Assembly (NCBI GenBank): GCA_911728435.2
Contig: OU452205.1
Coordinates: 16,684,260-16,748,259 of the forward strand
From: Apoderus coryli
Lineage: Eukaryota > Arthropoda > Insecta > Coleoptera > Attelabidae
Direction of reading: 5' to 3'
DNA: 64,000 bases
Position numbers and translations under genes: made by a program. A model generated the notes under the pieces. That model ran no database searches. It was not told the DNA's origin and was given only the letters and a program-made list of their open reading frames with translations. Positions 40,901 to 46,900 of the stretch are shown piece by piece (positions within the stretch are counted from its first letter, which is position 1; every line of letters begins with the position of its first letter).

Positions 40901-43900
40901 TGTCTTAGATAATAGCTTCAAATTGTTTAGAAAAATTTTCAAAAATGATATATAGGGTATAGGTAGTTCGATATCCCACATCTATATCCTGAATTTAAAA
41001 CCGGTATTGCCTTAGCCCAAATTGTTTTGCGTTAAATTTTGTAATTATGAAATATAGTTAATGTAAGCTAATGCTAATTCCTTCCTTATTTTTCTTACTA
41101 TTTTAAACTCGCTCTAGTATAAAGGAGCGCCAGTGGCCTTGTATTTTCTATTATATTTTTGTTTTAGTTTAATATTTTTAATCAATTGACTTGAAAACCA
41201 ACAAGGAATATTATTACGTTTATGTTTTCTAAATAAAGAAACAAAATTATCTGTAATACTGTAAATAAAATCATAAAATGTAAACGGCGACTTCTAGTTG
41301 AGTTGGCAATATACCGTGTGAACAGAGATTGTCACATCGGCTATACAAGAGGTCACACCTCATCAGGTACAATTACCATTACATAGATGCGCCGATACTC
41401 CCTGGCGCGATGCCTATATAAGTTACGAGCTTGTTGAACAAAACAAGGCTTACATTTTCTAGAGTTTGTCTGTCAACCACTACACTTTAACCAGACGGCA
41501 TAAAATTTGCTTATGGCATCCTAAACATTACTTGTATTTAACAAAAACAATCAGCCAGCGATGTGGACCATCTTCGTTTAGCTCATGAATTAATTGTACT
41601 TTATACGGATTATCATTCAGAAATATATTTTTGTTTTCTTAATCTTTATCACCGATGATTTTCCAATATTGTTATCCTGTGCTATTTCATGGGTCCCTTT
41701 ATGAGGATTTTTTTCAATTGACAAAACGTTCAATTGCTTATTCTGAGAAATTGTACGTTGACTATATATTGGAAGATTTCGTACGTGTCCTACTTTTCCA
41801 GATTTATAAATTACCGTAGACAGATATCCTATAGTGTCAGGCAATTAATTGTTAAATATTTTGCGAACTTGATTTTGAGTTTTAGTGCGATCACATCCTA
41901 TAATAATAAATATTTAAATTCGTTGAGTTTCGCTTAAACTCTTCATCCTGGTTCATATATCTTAACTTTTACGACAGACAAGGCAATCGATGTACAATAA
42001 TTTTATTATCACTTGTACAAATGGCATGACACTTATCTTATTTGGAACAATTAACAAGAAAGTAAACACCAAGGAAGCTTTAACCATTAAAGATTTTTCT
42101 TAGTGGGTTTTGTGCAATTCAAGCGTAAATATATCGTAAATAACCGTTGCCCTTAGGTGAATTTTATAACATATCAAATTAACTACAATCGAAAACATTA
42201 ATAATATAGGTATAGAAAAACATGCCAACCTGTATACTATTCTGTTACATCAAAAAACGAGCAATTACCTTTTATTAAAAAAAAAATAGGCGTGCAGCAC
42301 AGTACACGTGATAGAAGTGAATACTTCTTTCACGAGAGAGGAAGGGAATACGAATGACGGTACAAAAGGGACAACCGAAGGATAGGCAACGTTAAGCTGC
42401 TATATACATAATAGTGTATGATATAGGATATAGTGTGTAGCATACACTCTTTCTCTCCCTCATATTTGATATATGCTTCATCTCTTTTGCGGGACGAAAA
42501 TTTTATGAATCGTGTCGTGACGCCTCTTTGAAAAATCACTCTCATGCGACCAAAGAAGTATTCACTTCAAAAAAAATTACGCGTGCAGCACAGTACACGT
42601 GATTGTGATAGAAGTGAATACTTTTGTCAAGAGATATAGTGTGTAGCGTACACCATCTCTGTCTCTCTCTATCTCCCTCATATTTGTTATATGCTTCATC
42701 TCTTTTGCGGGACGAAATTTTTTTAAATCGTGTCGTGACGCGACCTTGAAAAATCACTCTCATGCGGTCAAAGAAGTATTCACTTCAAAAATTCTTTCAA
42801 TTTTATGGGATTTATGCTTGACTTTTGGTCCTCAGTGTTTAGGCAACATATGAATGAAAAGTGATTGATTTTTCTTATCAACCACAAACAAATTAATTAA
42901 CAATTAAAGAAATATATTTTTGCAGTCGAGGCACAAAAACATTTTCACCTACAACGAATAAAACACACTACGCACAATACCACTGCAACTGGCCATCATC
43001 AGACATCGAATGGTGCGAAAGCAACACCAGTACCATTGCAAACAATCACAGTCCACCACAACCGTTATAATAGTCACAAAAACGAAATACATCATCATAA
43101 CAATAAACCGATCACAGAGAAATATGGTGGATTCACTACGCCAACAGTTTCGTCTCGAACAATATTTGCGACAACTTCCAGTACAATTTTAAAGTTGAGT
43201 GGTACGGTTGTAACTAGTACTGCGCGAGTGGTCGAGGCAATGAGAAGCAATGGGAAACCAGTTATTGCTTTGGTTACCACTCCAGCGCAAGCTGTTGCTA
43301 AAGGGACAATTAGTACCAGTTCAACAATGTCTACAACGACGTCAACCACGAGTTGGAGGACAGTTGCGACGACTCCCGTTTTATCTACAGCAACACCACG
43401 TAAGTAAAATGCATTACGAATGTTGAGTAAACTCAACTTAGAAAATAATTACTTACGGTTATTTTACGAACATAATTAGTTTGATTTAACTCGAGACATT
43501 TTGTGTTACAAATGAGAGACTTAAACATTGATAAATGCAAACAATTAACTACTCGTATATCGAAACATAATAACTCATTATGTTACAATTATTATAAACT
43601 TAAAAACGCAAACCTACAGAGATGAGATGTGGTATAATTAAAGATCTCGGAGTGTAAATTAAAGGAAACAAATTAAATATTTTAGTATTTTCCACTAATC
43701 TACCGAATTGTCTAATACAATTTTCAATTCTTCACCGATAATTCCTAACTACGTTTGTTAACTGCTTCGAGTTATACTGCGACAAGTTTCTCTGATCCTA
43801 CAAGGTTCTTATCGGACTGGAGCCTTTTAGCATGCACCTTATTTTTTATTGTCTCCCAAAGAAATAAAACAAGCGGTGTAAACTCCGAGGATCTCAGCGG

Positions 43901-46900
43901 CCAATGGGTTCTTCCATTCAGATAGCTCCGAAACCGGAAAGAAGCGCTATAGAGTCTACATAGGGCCGCTTGCACCATTCAAGTATTATTAATGTTTTAA
44001 TAATAATAATAATAGCATTTATTTCCTACAGGTCACATCCATTTACAGGAAAATCTAAAGCACATAACACAAAATAACACTTTATATATAAATAAAAGAA
44101 ACAAGATTGATATAAAGTAAATAATAAACACAATATAAGTAATAACAAATAATAAAATAATAATGATAAATAATAAAACAATAATAGTAAAATAATAATA
44201 AATAATAAAACTTACTTACAATTGCAGACTAAAAAGATGTTACCATGTTATAGAGCACTTCATCCCCTGAGAACCCTCGATGATCACCCATTAAGAAGGC
44301 TGTTGGTGATTGCAGACAGAGACGAAAAGTTAATGTCCAGGTGACCACAATGCCGATTAAAGGAATCACACATGAAGTATATCGGACTTTGCGACAATAC
44401 ATTAGTCCTGGAAGGACCGATGGTAAACGGGGCAACATGACGGGCCTCTAGGCGGGGCACACGAAATCTTATCCCCTGTAAAAGATCTGGACAGTCCACT
44501 GCACCGTGTAAAATCTTATATAAGATCTTAATTCCGCATAAAATTCTTCGCAACTCGAGGGAGGGAATCTCGAAACGCAGAAGCATGGCGGCGTGGTCAC
44601 TTCCTCTCGGTGGATAAACATTATCCTGTCTGAAAACCAGATACTTGAGAAAGCGTCTCTGGACTGATTCCAGAGATCGAATATGAACTTCATATATGGG
44701 GCTCCACACAACTGAACCAAATTCCAACTTTGTCCTAACGAATGCATAATATAGCACCTTCATTGTGAAAATATCATTAAACTGACGACGATTTCGAATA
44801 ATGCAACCCAGTACACGATTAGCACCAGAAACAACGCTCAAAATTTGCGGCACGAAGGTAAACTCTCGATCGAAAATGACGCCCAGGTCCCTAACCTCAT
44901 TCAATCTTTCTAAGGAAACACCGTTTAAGCAATAATTGAAGTTCAACGCGCTCTTAAGTCTAGAGAAACTGACTACCTTACACTTTGAGACATTGAGCAT
45001 TAAACGGTTACTGATACACCAATCGCAGAGGATCTTTAAATTGGTCTCTAGGAATTCACAATCTTCATATGAAACAACACGCAGAAAAACCTTCAAGTCA
45101 TCCGCATAAGCGAGGCTGTCACAAGTGAAGGTCTCAAGAAGGTCGTTAATAAACACATTAAACAGCAAGGGTCCAAGGTTGGAACCCTGCGGCACGCCCG
45201 AAGAAGAAGAAAAAGTAGATGACTTAAAACCCTTGTACTCCACAAACTGAGATCGACCAAGAAGATATGAGCGAAAAAATCGTACCATCCGCTCAGAAAA
45301 GCCGAAATCTCCCAATTTCCTCAATAGCAGATAGTGATCCATACGATCAAACGCCTTCCGAAAATCAGTGTAAACCACATCCACCTATTGTAGACGATCC
45401 ATAGCGGAACAGACAATCTCGGAGAACACGGCAAGATTAGTTGTACACGATCGCCCGTTCAAAAAGCCATGTTGTTTATTCGAAAATCTATTTTGAATCT
45501 GTGGATACACCTTGTTATAAATGACGATCTCAAGCACCTTTGAGAAATTACAGAGGATCGAGATTGGTCTATAATTACTGATAATAGGTTTTCATGGTGT
45601 TACCAAACACGATGAGATAATGAAATTGTTGTCAAATACTAGCTGAACGTCTCTGATTAGTCATATATGGCATATACCGGCCAGTTATAAATACGTTCGT
45701 TATAGAAATATGTACACATATAAAAGATTGAATCGTTTCATTTCAGGTTTCTGTATAGTACAGCGACCGCAATATTCTGACCAAATTATCAATGAGGGTT
45801 CATTGAAGCGGGTAAGTTATTTCTAATAATCGATACATATTAAAACAGTGTTAAAAATTTTTAGATTTGAACTGCTTAAATTTAGTGTTAGAAGTTTAGT
45901 AGTAGAGGTAAGGTATACGAGTATACATAAGGTTACATTAATAAATATTAAATTGCTTTTGTGATGGTAATTTGGAAAACACTTCATTATTTAACTCAGC
46001 TTTTGGTTTATTCAGAGAAAATTAAGATTCTCATATCCATAATCCGATTTTCAACACCATTTTAAGGTATATTAGGGAAAATGGAGATATTTCATAACAT
46101 ATTCTAATTTTATATTTATAAAAATGTAGAGCTATTTAGCTCTTCTAAATATTTCCTTCGTGTATTTCAACAATTCTGTGCCATCTGAGATTGTTAGTTG
46201 TGGATTCACTATGTTAAATGACGTTCCGTTCTTCTAGATCTATCATGAGGACGAATTTGAATGTTCAGACGTTTGCGAATGCGAAATCGGTGAGAAACTC
46301 TTATGTCGCACTATTTGCATCGACCGCATGCCATGTAAAACTGAGTTTGCATTCTATAACCATGCTGCGCCGGCTTATCAAGCATTTCGAGGACGCTGTT
46401 TATGTTACTCCGGAAGATTTATATGCGTAAAACCATCACCTTTAGACTATTCGTTACCGCAGGGAATTTATCTCTTTTTGGGCTATAGTGAAGTAGACGA
46501 AAAAGAAATTAATAAGAATTACAGCAATGTCATTATTCAAGATGTCGTCAGAGTGCTGCAAAGTGTTATCAGAAAAGAATCAGAAAATGGAGTAAGTTAT
46601 TCTTTGATGATTTTGATAAATCAATAATTCTTTATTTGTTTATTATAGACTAAATGCAGTTTGGAATTGTACAATATTACCCGTGAAAATGTTATTATTA
46701 TTGCCAAAATTTCATCAACAGAATCGGCAAATATTCCTCAGGAGGATACGTTGGCTCATGATCAGGTAATATTTAAATTTAGTATGAAGGGTATGTAGAA
46801 AAAAAAAGATTTTTAGATCTCATAGTCAAGTTAATGTTATGTTATATACAGGCTGGTGTTTTCTGGAACGTACTTCTAAAAAGAATCAAAGCGAGAGCGC

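Noticed and set aside
41335..41385. CCUGAUGAGGUGUGACC on the minus strand as a hammerhead start
   Set aside because: No GAAA segment and no helix I partner downstream.
43095..43436. Antisense 113-codon frame opposite Gfrl exon 10
   Set aside because: A shadow of the Thr-rich coding exon on the other strand.
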